From positions 1 to 39,681 of the forward strand of contig JBGSKY010000095.1 of the NCBI GenBank assembly GCA_041740995.1: a stretch of DNA of 39,681 nucleotides. Direction: 5' to 3'. The stretch comes from JBGSKY01 sp041740995. Lineage in GTDB: Bacteria > Planctomycetota > Planctomycetia > Pirellulales > Pirellulaceae. The translations under genes were made by a program, and so were the position numbers. The notes under the pieces were generated by a model, which saw only the letters and a program-made list of their open reading frames with translations, was not told where the DNA came from and did no database searches. This document shows, piece by piece, positions 1 to 7,519 of this stretch (its first letter is position 1; the number at the start of each line of letters is the position of its first letter).

Positions 1-44
1 GCTACCGCTAGGGCTCCGAAAATAGGCAGGGTGTATCGAGGCAT
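1..44 (-). CDS. 5' end of a probable secreted protein (partial)
   Basis: An ATG on the minus strand at 44-42 opens a frame that stays open to the window edge and encodes about 14 residues, starting MPRYTLPIFGALAV. A good ribosome binding site (AAGGA within AAAAAGGAAAGAAC) sits 7-8 bases upstream, which supports a real start. The basic residue followed by a hydrophobic, small-residue stretch fits the beginning of a signal peptide or membrane anchor. Nothing more can be said about the product. It is divergent from groES across about 500 bases. Confidence 0.5.
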   Translation of the reverse strand, partial: MPRYTLPIFGALAV

Positions 45-545
45 GTTCTTTCCTTTTTGAGTTCGCTCACAACGACCAAATGTCATGAGAAGATTAGACA
101 GGCTCGTCAGCGGTAAGGAAAGTGCAAACGCTCAACAGAATTAGCAGTCACTGAAGCGAGTTCGGTAAGAATTTAAATATTGAATTCGCCTGAACAACTT
201 GAATGATCGATCACAAACAGACCAGTCGGACGTGCCAATTTGACAGCGACCGACATTACCCGAACTCACTTTCGTTCAAACAAGCCAATCCGATTTGAAA
301 TGCAAGTCGTAACCTACAAGACGGCATTGTTGTAACCGGGCGGATACTCAATTTGCATAAGAATTCTTTGGCTTCATTTTAAGCTGGTTTTGCTTGACAA
401 ACGCAACTTCAAGGGAGTTTGAAGTGTATTTCAGAGCTCTAGTTGGTATGGCAGTTGCTTCGAAATGCCGACTTGAGGCGAACGAGTGCCGTTTTGACCG
501 CAAAGACTTGATAATTTAAACCAGACATCATTAGGAGTGTCGGCT
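45..545. other. intergenic region, divergent control region upstream of groES
   Basis: This stretch of about 500 bases has no convincing gene. It separates the divergent secreted-protein gene from groES. It contains a TTGACA hexamer at 394-399, directly followed by an inverted repeat at 406-425. I found no good -10 box at standard spacing from that hexamer and no CIRCE element. Most of it is featureless, A+T-leaning sequence. Confidence 0.5.
406..425. promoter_or_regulatory. inverted repeat upstream of groES, possible operator
   Basis: ACTTCAA at 406-412 and its exact complement TTGAAGT at 419-425 flank a 6-base spacer. The repeat begins 6 bases after a TTGACA hexamer (394-399), so a bound protein could cover a promoter. 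It is about 120 bases before the groES start. It does not match CIRCE. Its operator role is inference; it could also be a chance palindrome. Confidence 0.3.
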
Positions 546-863
546 ATGGCCACTGCCGTGAAACGTCAGACGAAAGTAAATCTAATTCCGCTTGGTGACC
601 GTTTGGTCGTTCAACGCGAACTGAGTGAAGAACGAACTTCAGGCGGTATTTTCTTGCCCGACTCAGCGAAAAACAAGCCGACTCGCGGCGTTGTTGTCAC
701 CGTTGGCGATGGACGATTGCTGGACGATGGTTCCCGGGCAGCGTTCCAAGTAAAAGCCGGCGACAAGGTGCTCTTCACGAGCTATGCAGGCGAGCAAATC
801 GAAGTTGACGGCGAAGAGTACTTGTTGATGAGCGAAAGCGAAGTGCTTGCGGTTCTTGGCTAG
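546..863 (+). CDS. groES: co-chaperonin GroES
   Basis: This encodes the 10-kDa lid of the GroEL folding chamber. The protein (105 residues from this start) shows the family opening IPLGDRLVVQRELSEERTSG, the mobile-loop region with GGIFLP, a glycine-containing VVTVGDG segment, and the usual ending LLMSESEVLAVL. The frame opens at a GTG at 537, but the Shine-Dalgarno AGGAG at 533-537 overlaps that GTG and lies 8 bases before ATG 546, so 546 is the likelier start. groEL follows after 72 bases, as expected for a bicistronic groESL operon. Cytoplasmic. Confidence 0.97.
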   Translation: MATAVKRQTKVNLIPLGDRLVVQRELSEERTSGGIFLPDSAKNKPTRGVVVTVGDGRLLDDGSRAAFQVKAGDKVLFTSYAGEQIEVDGEEYLLMSESEVLAVLG

Positions 864-935
864 CCCACGCTTTATCGCCCGGCTCAGTTCTCAAATTCAT
901 ATCGAAATTTAAATGTTGTTGGAGTAAAGGTTGTT

Positions 936-2564
936 ATGGCAAAGATTATCGCTTTCGATCAAGAAGCCCGCGAAGCAATTCGTCGTGGCGTTTCCAAATT
1001 GGCCCGTGCGGTCAAGGTGACTCTCGGCCCACGCGGACGCAACGTCATTCTACAAAAGAGCTTTGGCTCGCCGACTGTTACCAAAGACGGTGTAACGGTT
1101 GCCAAAGAGATTGACTTAGAAGATGTTTACGAAAACATGGGCGCCCGGATGGTTCGCGAAGTCGCTAGCAAGACAAGCGACGTCGCGGGTGACGGCACCA
1201 CCACTGCAACTGTAATGGCCGAAGCAATCTTCAATGAAGGTTTGAAGGCGGTTGTTGCGGGTTGCAATCCGATTCAAATGAAGGCTGGTATCGAGAAAGC
1301 CGTCGAAGACATAACTGAACGACTCCACAAGATGTCGATCAAGATTAAAGACAAGTCGGAGATGGCAAACGTCGCAACGATTGCTGCCAACAACGATCGA
1401 TCGATCGGAAATTTACTTTCTGACGCGATGGAGAAGGTCGGCAAAGACGGTGTTGTGACCGTTGACGAAGGCAAAAGCTTGACCGACGAACTCGAGTTCG
1501 TCGAAGGCATGCAATTTGATCGCGGTTATCTATCGCCTTACTTCGTTAACGAATCCGCCACGATGCAGGTCATCTTGGAAGAGCCTTACATCTTGGTTTT
1601 CGAAAAGAAGATTACCAACATCAAAGACCTTGTCCCAGTGCTTGAACAAGTTGTTCAGCAAAGCAAACCACTCCTAATTATTGCAGAAGATGTCGAAGGA
1701 GAAGCGTTGGCGACTTTGGTTATCAACCGCCTCCGTGGCACTTTGAACATCGCCGCCGTCAAAGCTCCTGGTTATGGCGATCGCCGTAAAGCAATGCTGG
1801 AAGACATCGGTATCCTAACCGCTGCGACGCCTGTGTTTGAAGCCCTCGGCAAGAAACTTGATTCGTTGACGCTGGCTGACCTGGGTAAGGCCAAAAAAGT
1901 GATCATCGACAAGGATAACACCACGATCATCGAAGGCTCTGGAAAGAGCAGCGAGATCAAGGCACGTATCGATCAGATCCGACGCGAAATTGAAAACACG
2001 TCGAGCGACTACGATCGAGAAAAACTAGAAGAGCGGCTAGCTAAATTGGCTGGCGGAGTCGCGAAGGTTAATGTCGGCGGCGCTACTGAAAGCGAAGTCA
2101 AAGAAAAGAAGGCTCGCGTGGAAGATGCGCTCCATGCAACTCGTGCCGCTATCGAAGAAGGTATCCTTCCCGGCGGTGGCGTCGCATTATTGCGAGCCTC
2201 GACATCTGTGAAAGCGTCGGACGACCTCTCGCACGATGAAAAAGTTGGCTACAACATTATTATCCGCGCTTGCCGTGCTCCACTGACTATGATTGCGGCA
2301 AACGCTGGCCAGGACGGTGGCATTGTCTGCGAAAAGGTTGGCGAAGCGAAAGGCAATAATGGTTACAACGCGTTGACCAACGTCTACGAAGATATGGTCA
2401 AGGCCGGTGTGATCGATCCGACGAAGGTCACCCGTACTGCGCTTGCAAATGCCGCTTCGGTTGCAACGTTGTTGCTGACCAGCGATGCGTTGATTGCTGA
2501 AAAGCCGAAGGATGACAAGTCGGCCAAAGCTGCTGGTCACGGTGGCGACTACGACATGTACTAA
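936..2564 (+). CDS. groEL: chaperonin GroEL (Hsp60)
   Basis: This is the 60-kDa ring chaperonin that folds proteins in an ATP-driven cycle with GroES. The length (542 residues) is normal. The nucleotide-binding signature GDGTTTAT is at about residues 85-92, TLGPRGRNV lies near the N-terminus, and the family motif with GGGVAL is at about 410-417. An AAAGG ribosome site lies 6 bases before the ATG. Unlike typical housekeeping GroELs it lacks a Gly-Gly-Met-repeat tail and ends KAAGHGGDYDMY, so it may be one of several paralogues in the genome, as many planctomycetes carry more than one. It is followed by a strong terminator. Confidence 0.97.
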   Translation: MAKIIAFDQEAREAIRRGVSKLARAVKVTLGPRGRNVILQKSFGSPTVTKDGVTVAKEIDLEDVYENMGARMVREVASKTSDVAGDGTTTATVMAEAIFNEGLKAVVAGCNPIQMKAGIEKAVEDITERLHKMSIKIKDKSEMANVATIAANNDRSIGNLLSDAMEKVGKDGVVTVDEGKSLTDELEFVEGMQFDRGYLSPYFVNESATMQVILEEPYILVFEKKITNIKDLVPVLEQVVQQSKPLLIIAEDVEGEALATLVINRLRGTLNIAAVKAPGYGDRRKAMLEDIGILTAATPVFEALGKKLDSLTLADLGKAKKVIIDKDNTTIIEGSGKSSEIKARIDQIRREIENTSSDYDREKLEERLAKLAGGVAKVNVGGATESEVKEKKARVEDALHATRAAIEEGILPGGGVALLRASTSVKASDDLSHDEKVGYNIIIRACRAPLTMIAANAGQDGGIVCEKVGEAKGNNGYNALTNVYEDMVKAGVIDPTKVTRTALANAASVATLLLTSDALIAEKPKDDKSAKAAGHGGDYDMY

Positions 2565-2606
2565 GTCAAGCAAGGTGGAATTTTGTCCACAAGCTACGTT
2601 AGCATT

Positions 2607-2640
2607 AAAGGCGCGATCTTCCCCGATCGTGCCTTTTTTT
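2607..2640 (+). terminator. rho-independent terminator of groESL
   Basis: GGCGCGATC at 2610-2618 pairs with GATCGTGCC at 2625-2633 (9 pairs including one G-U) around a 6-base loop. The stem is extended by AAA/TTT pairing and runs into a seven-T tract. It lies 43 bases after the groEL stop. Confidence 0.9.
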
Positions 2641-2883
2641 GTAGGCAGAAGCGTAATTTGAAATATGATTCAACTTTTCCGCTGACTAAACGCTCGGTTG
2701 ATCGAAAGCGAGACCTCGAGCAATCCGTTAGATGGATTGACAGAACATTTGTGCGGTCTTAATTGAAAAACCAGTACCCAGTTTCATACTGCGAGTTTTG
2801 CTGGCTAGTTTCGACTGCCGTCAATTCGGATATCAAGACTTCATCTTCCCATCGCACTTTGTAACTCTTTTTTTGCAGACTTC

Positions 2884-4260
2884 ATGACGCAATTAGCGCT
2901 GCTGCGGTTGTTCCTACTACAACTCAGTTTTTTGGTGTTGGCAATTTTTAGTTGGCAACCTCGGACTTCTGCCCAGGACGGACAGCCTACGGGTCTTTCG
3001 ATCAATGGCCAGGTTTTAGGTTTGAATTCTTCGATCGTTAGAAGCCAGACGATCGAAGTTGATTTTCGCACCCTGACCAATCCCGATTTGCTGGAAGAAG
3101 TGTTGACGATCGAGGTCACCTATCGTCTGGAATGTTTAAAGCCCATAAGCGTCAATCGACTGGTCATTTTGACGGATGAAACAAGCAAGATTTCACATCT
3201 AAGATTGGACAGCAACAGTCTCGCATTCACTCCTAGACCTGTTGATGAAAAACAAATCGAAGCCGACTGGGACCTAAAACTACGTGGGGCCAGTCAGATT
3301 TTGGCGAACGAATTCCTGCTTGAAATTCCCTCCGGTAAACACGAGTTTTCGTTTGGATTGCGAGTAACGCCCATTTCAAAGCGTGATCAGCAATACCGAT
3401 GCGATTTTAGAATTGGAGAAACACTTGCGAATATTCCCCTTGAATTCCGATGCAAGTCACCGACCGATTGGCAGATGCGATCATCGTGGTTTAAAGACGT
3501 AAGATATGACAGCGCCGACGAGTTTTATGATAGCGCTCCCAACGAACCACTTTGGGTAAGCGTTACACCCGTCAAAATCTGGACGCTTAACACAAATTTC
3601 GTCGATGCCAGTGGCGTCTACGAATTTGACCGACGATTTTCAATTACCGGCTGGATCGCATTGGCCGCCATAATTGTGCTTTCCTTTATCATGGCGACAC
3701 TGCATCTTGTAAAAGGCCAAAGAGGCTGGATGTTCATCGGTTCAGCGTTGATTTGTTTGATCGCAATCGGTGGACTCACGGCAGGGTTTGTCTTGCCAAG
3801 TCAAACCAATCAAATGCGAACCATTCGACAGCAAGATCACGACCAGCTTCTTCAAATTGCCAATCGATTGATTAGCCGCCAAGCAGAATTGTCGCTCGGA
3901 AATCCTGACGACGTCTCCAACCCACCGTCTTCAATCGAGTGTTATCAATTGTTAGTTGCGCTCGCACGGCAAGGCGCAATGTTTGGCAAATCGTCTTTCT
4001 ACACAGTCGACGATTCACGATCTAAACCAAGTGGAACGCAATCTAATCAGTCCTACATGATTGTTCTTGAAGATGCGCCCAAATCGATTGCTGCTATCGA
4101 GCTTGATATCGCGACTGGAGATTCTGATGGCACCACCGTTTCAGCAATCAAGGCAGTCCACTTAGATCCAATTCCCACCAAAGTTCAACTGGACCGAAGA
4201 ATTTCGAATAGCGACCTGAACAAAGGTCAATTGCACTTCGATGCCTTTGTATCTGAGTGA
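2884..4260 (+). CDS. membrane protein of unknown function with exported N-terminal domain
   Basis: I do not recognise a family. The 458-residue protein starts with a hydrophobic signal-like segment (residues 5-25) ending near TSAQ. A beta-rich region of about 220 residues follows, with no obvious catalytic motif. Two closely spaced membrane helices come at about 257-278 and 286-307, and then a charged C-terminal region of about 150 residues. The layout suggests a periplasmic N-terminal domain, a helical hairpin and a C-terminal soluble domain. No strong ribosome site precedes the ATG, so the start is uncertain. It lies 107 bases before the AI-2E-type transporter on the same strand, so co-transcription is possible. 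Codon use looks like the neighbours. Confidence 0.7.
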   Translation: MTQLALLRLFLLQLSFLVLAIFSWQPRTSAQDGQPTGLSINGQVLGLNSSIVRSQTIEVDFRTLTNPDLLEEVLTIEVTYRLECLKPISVNRLVILTDETSKISHLRLDSNSLAFTPRPVDEKQIEADWDLKLRGASQILANEFLLEIPSGKHEFSFGLRVTPISKRDQQYRCDFRIGETLANIPLEFRCKSPTDWQMRSSWFKDVRYDSADEFYDSAPNEPLWVSVTPVKIWTLNTNFVDASGVYEFDRRFSITGWIALAAIIVLSFIMATLHLVKGQRGWMFIGSALICLIAIGGLTAGFVLPSQTNQMRTIRQQDHDQLLQIANRLISRQAELSLGNPDDVSNPPSSIECYQLLVALARQGAMFGKSSFYTVDDSRSKPSGTQSNQSYMIVLEDAPKSIAAIELDIATGDSDGTTVSAIKAVHLDPIPTKVQLDRRISNSDLNKGQLHFDAFVSE

Positions 4261-4367
4261 ATTGCACTTAGATAGCTTGGCGTAAGCGTTGCCCTATAAA
4301 GGCCTGGGGCGCTCCTGGCATGAAAAAATTCGCTAGGATCTTTCTTGGCCTACCTAAAGTCTGAATC

Positions 4368-5795
4368 ATGACGAAGCGCTCGTCTTCTTTGCCGAACGTT
4401 TCGGCACATTGGTTGCATAAACGGCTAGTCAGCGCGAAAGTTCTTTTAACGCGCAACTTTTATTTGGATACGATTTTTCGCCCACCACGATTCGATTGCT
4501 ACCGTGCGAAATTCGCAAATCTGTTAGCCGTTATAATCTTTGGAACTATTTTACTGATAGCCAAGTTAATGAATGAAAGTTCAAAAGTTGTCGACATGCC
4601 TTTGAGTTCAACTTGGAGGTGGTTCCCGCTTTGCTGTGCAACAGTTGTATTTGCAATTTTCGTAGTTGGGATAGCTTATGCGAGCTACATTTCTGCTGAC
4701 ATACTGATCGTGTTAAGCCTCTCTGTTCTCTTCGCGATTTTTCTTACCAAGTCAAGCGAGTGGTTGCAAACGAAGACATCAATTCCGTACAAATATTCGC
4801 TTTCGATCGTCACTTTGGCTCTGTTGGGCTTAATCGTTGGCAGTACTTGGCTCTTCGGTAGTCGAATGGCAAACCAGTTGAGTACTGCTTCAACTCAACT
4901 CGATAGAGCCAAAGAACAGCTTCGCGAGAGCCTGAACGAAGCTCCCTACTATCGTGTGTTGATTGAGGAAGTTCCGTTCGGCAAGATCGCGATCAAGCAG
5001 CTTGGCGTTGGAAAAACTGATGATTCAACTTCAGACAGCACTTCGAGTTCAGAAACGAAGACAGGTAAGAATTCAGAAGTTGAAAATTCGAACACTTCCG
5101 AAACGGCAAACGAAACCACACAACCTCAAGCACGCGAAAATTCTGACGCGATCAAACAGTTGATCACAGGAACTTTGCTGTTTGTGAGAAACATGCTGCA
5201 ATCAAGTCTCGGTGTTGGTTTGAATGCTCTGATTATTTTCTTTGTCGGAATCTTTTTGGCTGCCGCACCAAGTGAATCGCGAGACGGCGTCTCAACGTTC
5301 TGTCCGCCGAAACGTAGGGCTCGTTGTATTGAAATCTTAAATATCTTGGGGGACACGCTTTGGCGATGGCTGATTGGTCGCTTTGCCACCATGCTGATTA
5401 CTGGACTTGGTGTCGGTATCGCGCTCGCACTACTGGGAGTACCGTTGGCAGGAATGTTTGGGTTTGTAACCGGAGTTTTGACATTCATTCCCAATATCGG
5501 CGGAACTGTTTCTTTGGTCTTGGCTATGTTTGTCGCTTTACCCAGCGGCGTATCGACTGTTGGCTGGGTCTTGGGTATTTACGTGATCTTCCAGCTGATT
5601 GAAAGCTACGTGATCACCCCGCTTATTCAACAGTACCAAGTCGATGTTCCACCGGCGCTGTTAATTGCGGTTCAAGCCATCATTGGTGTTTTGTTCGGTT
5701 TCCTTGGCGTAATGGTGGCATCCCCAATTCTGGTTGTGTTAATGGTTCTCCATCGCGAGTTGTACCGGAACGATCTATTCGGTGAACAAGTTTGA
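4368..5795 (+). CDS. AI-2E family transporter (PF01594-type, PerM-like)
   Basis: This is a polytopic inner-membrane protein. The C-terminal half has the family pattern: repeated hydrophobic helices, LTFIPNIGG at about residues 369-377, then IYVIFQLIESYVITPLIQ and a final helix at VMVASPILVVLMVLHREL. The family is proposed to export small molecules, but few members have a proven substrate, so no substrate is claimed. Two features are odd: an extra hydrophobic segment plus about 45 polar residues at the N-terminus, and a hydrophilic Ser/Thr/Glu/Asn-rich insert at about 217-261 that replaces part of the usual extramembrane domain. The start at 4368 lacks a good ribosome site, and a shorter protein is possible. 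It converges on tadA. Confidence 0.85.
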   Translation: MTKRSSSLPNVSAHWLHKRLVSAKVLLTRNFYLDTIFRPPRFDCYRAKFANLLAVIIFGTILLIAKLMNESSKVVDMPLSSTWRWFPLCCATVVFAIFVVGIAYASYISADILIVLSLSVLFAIFLTKSSEWLQTKTSIPYKYSLSIVTLALLGLIVGSTWLFGSRMANQLSTASTQLDRAKEQLRESLNEAPYYRVLIEEVPFGKIAIKQLGVGKTDDSTSDSTSSSETKTGKNSEVENSNTSETANETTQPQARENSDAIKQLITGTLLFVRNMLQSSLGVGLNALIIFFVGIFLAAAPSESRDGVSTFCPPKRRARCIEILNILGDTLWRWLIGRFATMLITGLGVGIALALLGVPLAGMFGFVTGVLTFIPNIGGTVSLVLAMFVALPSGVSTVGWVLGIYVIFQLIESYVITPLIQQYQVDVPPALLIAVQAIIGVLFGFLGVMVASPILVVLMVLHRELYRNDLFGEQV

Positions 5796-5800
5796 AAACG

Positions 5801-5829
5801 TTGCTTGCCAGTGAGAGTCACTCAAGCAA
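5801..5829. terminator. hairpin between convergent genes, possible bidirectional terminator
   Basis: TTGCTTG (5801-5807) pairs with CAAGCAA (5823-5829). Inside it, AGTGA (5810-5814) pairs with TCACT (5818-5822), with a two-base CC bulge and a GAG loop. It begins 6 bases after the transporter stop and lies 28 bases beyond the tadA stop. Neither side has a strong T tract, so termination is inferred. Confidence 0.5.
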
Positions 5830-5857
5830 TCAGATGGCTTCGATAATGTCGTTATCC

Positions 5858-6331
5858 CTATTTTTTTCCGAGAGCACGTTTCATCTGAAAAAAGTGAGAT
5901 AACAATTGGCCGCATGGTTCGGCAAGCACTCCCGCCGTCACTTCCGTCTGATGGTTTAGCCGCGGGTCATTTAGTAAGGTAAAAAGTGACTGAACCGCAC
6001 CGGCCTTCGGATCACTGGCCGCATATACTAGGCGACTAAGTCTTGCTTGCAGAATTGCACCAGCGCACATCGGGCACGGTTCTAAGGTTACGTACATCGT
6101 GCAGTCGCTTAATCGCCAAGACTGCAAATGAGAGGCGGCCTGAGTAATGGCGATCATCTCTGCGTGAGCGGTCGGATCGTTTAAGTGTTCACGTTGATTG
6201 AATCCTGTTCCGACAATTCTATTTTTGTGAACAATGATTGCGCCGACGGGAACCTCATCTTGCTCCGCCGCCGCAGTTGCTTGCTTGATCGCTTCGATCA
6301 TCCAATGCTGGTCGGGATATTGATCGTCCAA
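5858..6331 (-). CDS. tadA: tRNA adenosine(34) deaminase TadA
   Basis: The enzyme deaminates A34 to inosine in the anticodon wobble position, which is essential in most bacteria for reading CGN arginine codons. The 157-residue protein has the zinc deaminase signatures: HAE at residues 56-58 (zinc His and proton-shuttle Glu) and PCPMC at 85-89 (zinc cysteines), in the order and spacing of the family. The SDPKAGAVQSL segment is typical of TadA rather than cytidine deaminases. Length is normal. It lies 114 bases downstream of truB on the same strand, and both act on tRNA. Confidence 0.95.
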   Translation of the reverse strand: MDDQYPDQHWMIEAIKQATAAAEQDEVPVGAIIVHKNRIVGTGFNQREHLNDPTAHAEMIAITQAASHLQSWRLSDCTMYVTLEPCPMCAGAILQARLSRLVYAASDPKAGAVQSLFTLLNDPRLNHQTEVTAGVLAEPCGQLLSHFFQMKRALGKK

Positions 6332-6445
6332 TTTTTTCCTTCAGTTTTTCTTCTTCAAGTATGTTTGATGCAGCTGACCTTTTTACTCAAGTTCAGTTTA
6401 TCCAATCGAGCGAATTTAAGGTTCTCTGAAGCGATTAGGTCTAGC

Positions 6446-7312
6446 TCAATCACAAAAGTTTTTCTCGGCCTTCCACATCGCGCCGACTTGTTTGACAATC
6501 GATTTCAATGATCCAAGTTGATCGCAAACGCTGACATATCGCTCGTCAGGCATCCCGCGCAGCTCGATCGCTTTGCCATGCATCAGTTCCAAAATTTGCG
6601 AATCAACCAGTTCGATTTTGGGCAGGTTGGCGACGCCCATCATCATCGGCAGCAGAAAATCGGTCTGGGGAATTTCTGATCGAAAACTTGAGAGTGCTAC
6701 AGCTTCGTTTAAATCAAAAACGCCAATCTTTTCGCGAATAAGTTCGGTCATGATGGCCGCCGTGCCAAGTTGGATCGCGATGTCACGTCCGATAGAACGG
6801 ACGTAAGTTCCAGAACCGCAGACGATTCGCAATTCCAGTCGAGGATAAGAGTAGTCTACGATCTCACAGCGATCAACTTCCACTTTACGCGGCTGAATTT
6901 CGACGTCAATTCCTTGGCGAGCTAGCGAGTATGCGCGAACGCCATTGAGTTTAATTGCGCTAAATGCCGGTGGGGTTTGCAGCAAAGTTCCGATCTGTGA
7001 TTCACAGGCTTTCTGAACCATTTCAAACGTTGGCTTTTGATTCGGTGGCATCGGCATTGTGGGCGTTTCTCGGTCGAGCGATGGGCTTGAAAGTCCCAGT
7101 TCGAAAACGCCTCGGTAGGTTTTGGCTTGCCCTTGGACAAACTCAATGATCCGCGTGGCTTGGCCTACTGCGACGACTAGCACGCCTTGCGCGATTGGGT
7201 CGAGTGTGCCGGCATGGCCGACTTTGCGGGTGCCGAGATTGCGGCTGATGATGTTTACGCAATCGCGGCTCGTGAATCCTGGCGGTTTACAAAGATTGAT
7301 TAAACCAAGCAT
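6446..7312 (-). CDS. truB: tRNA pseudouridine(55) synthase TruB
   Basis: TruB makes pseudouridine 55 in the T-arm of tRNA. The frame is open from a TTG at 7513 (355 residues), but homologues begin like GLINLCKPPGFTS, which follows the ATG at 7312. This start gives 288 residues, close to family size, and leaves a proper divergent promoter gap to ftsK. Another ATG at 7354 is possible, and neither has a strong ribosome site. From 7312, the catalytic aspartate is D38 in GHAGTLDP. The CGSGTYVRSIGRDI motif of the core and a short C-terminal domain are also present. Confidence 0.93.
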   Translation of the reverse strand: MLGLINLCKPPGFTSRDCVNIISRNLGTRKVGHAGTLDPIAQGVLVVAVGQATRIIEFVQGQAKTYRGVFELGLSSPSLDRETPTMPMPPNQKPTFEMVQKACESQIGTLLQTPPAFSAIKLNGVRAYSLARQGIDVEIQPRKVEVDRCEIVDYSYPRLELRIVCGSGTYVRSIGRDIAIQLGTAAIMTELIREKIGVFDLNEAVALSSFRSEIPQTDFLLPMMMGVANLPKIELVDSQILELMHGKAIELRGMPDERYVSVCDQLGSLKSIVKQVGAMWKAEKNFCD

Positions 7313-7519
7313 GTCGATAATAACGAATTTCTGATTAGTGGGTCGATGCGTCATCACCGCAACGTAAATCGCATCTTTTGGTCGCGGCCAGGAATGCACC
7401 GGCGATGCATTCTGCCGTGCGACGACTTTAAGTGGTGGTAACCGCGTCCTAATTGTTGGGCAGTCAACCTTCGAGCAGTCAGGCAGTTTGCCGAGCTGCT
7501 TCTCATTTGGCAAGGCAAA

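Noticed and set aside
440..540. Possible CIRCE element upstream of groES (GAGTGCC near 485)
   Set aside because: Only one half-site resembles CIRCE, and no TTAGCACTC partner lies at the required 9-base spacing.
2187..2573. 128-codon minus-strand frame inside groEL
   Set aside because: It is the antisense shadow of a highly conserved gene and has no independent support.
6185..6511. Plus-strand 108-codon frame across the tadA start
   Set aside because: It lies mostly antisense to tadA and truB and its residue composition is not protein-like.
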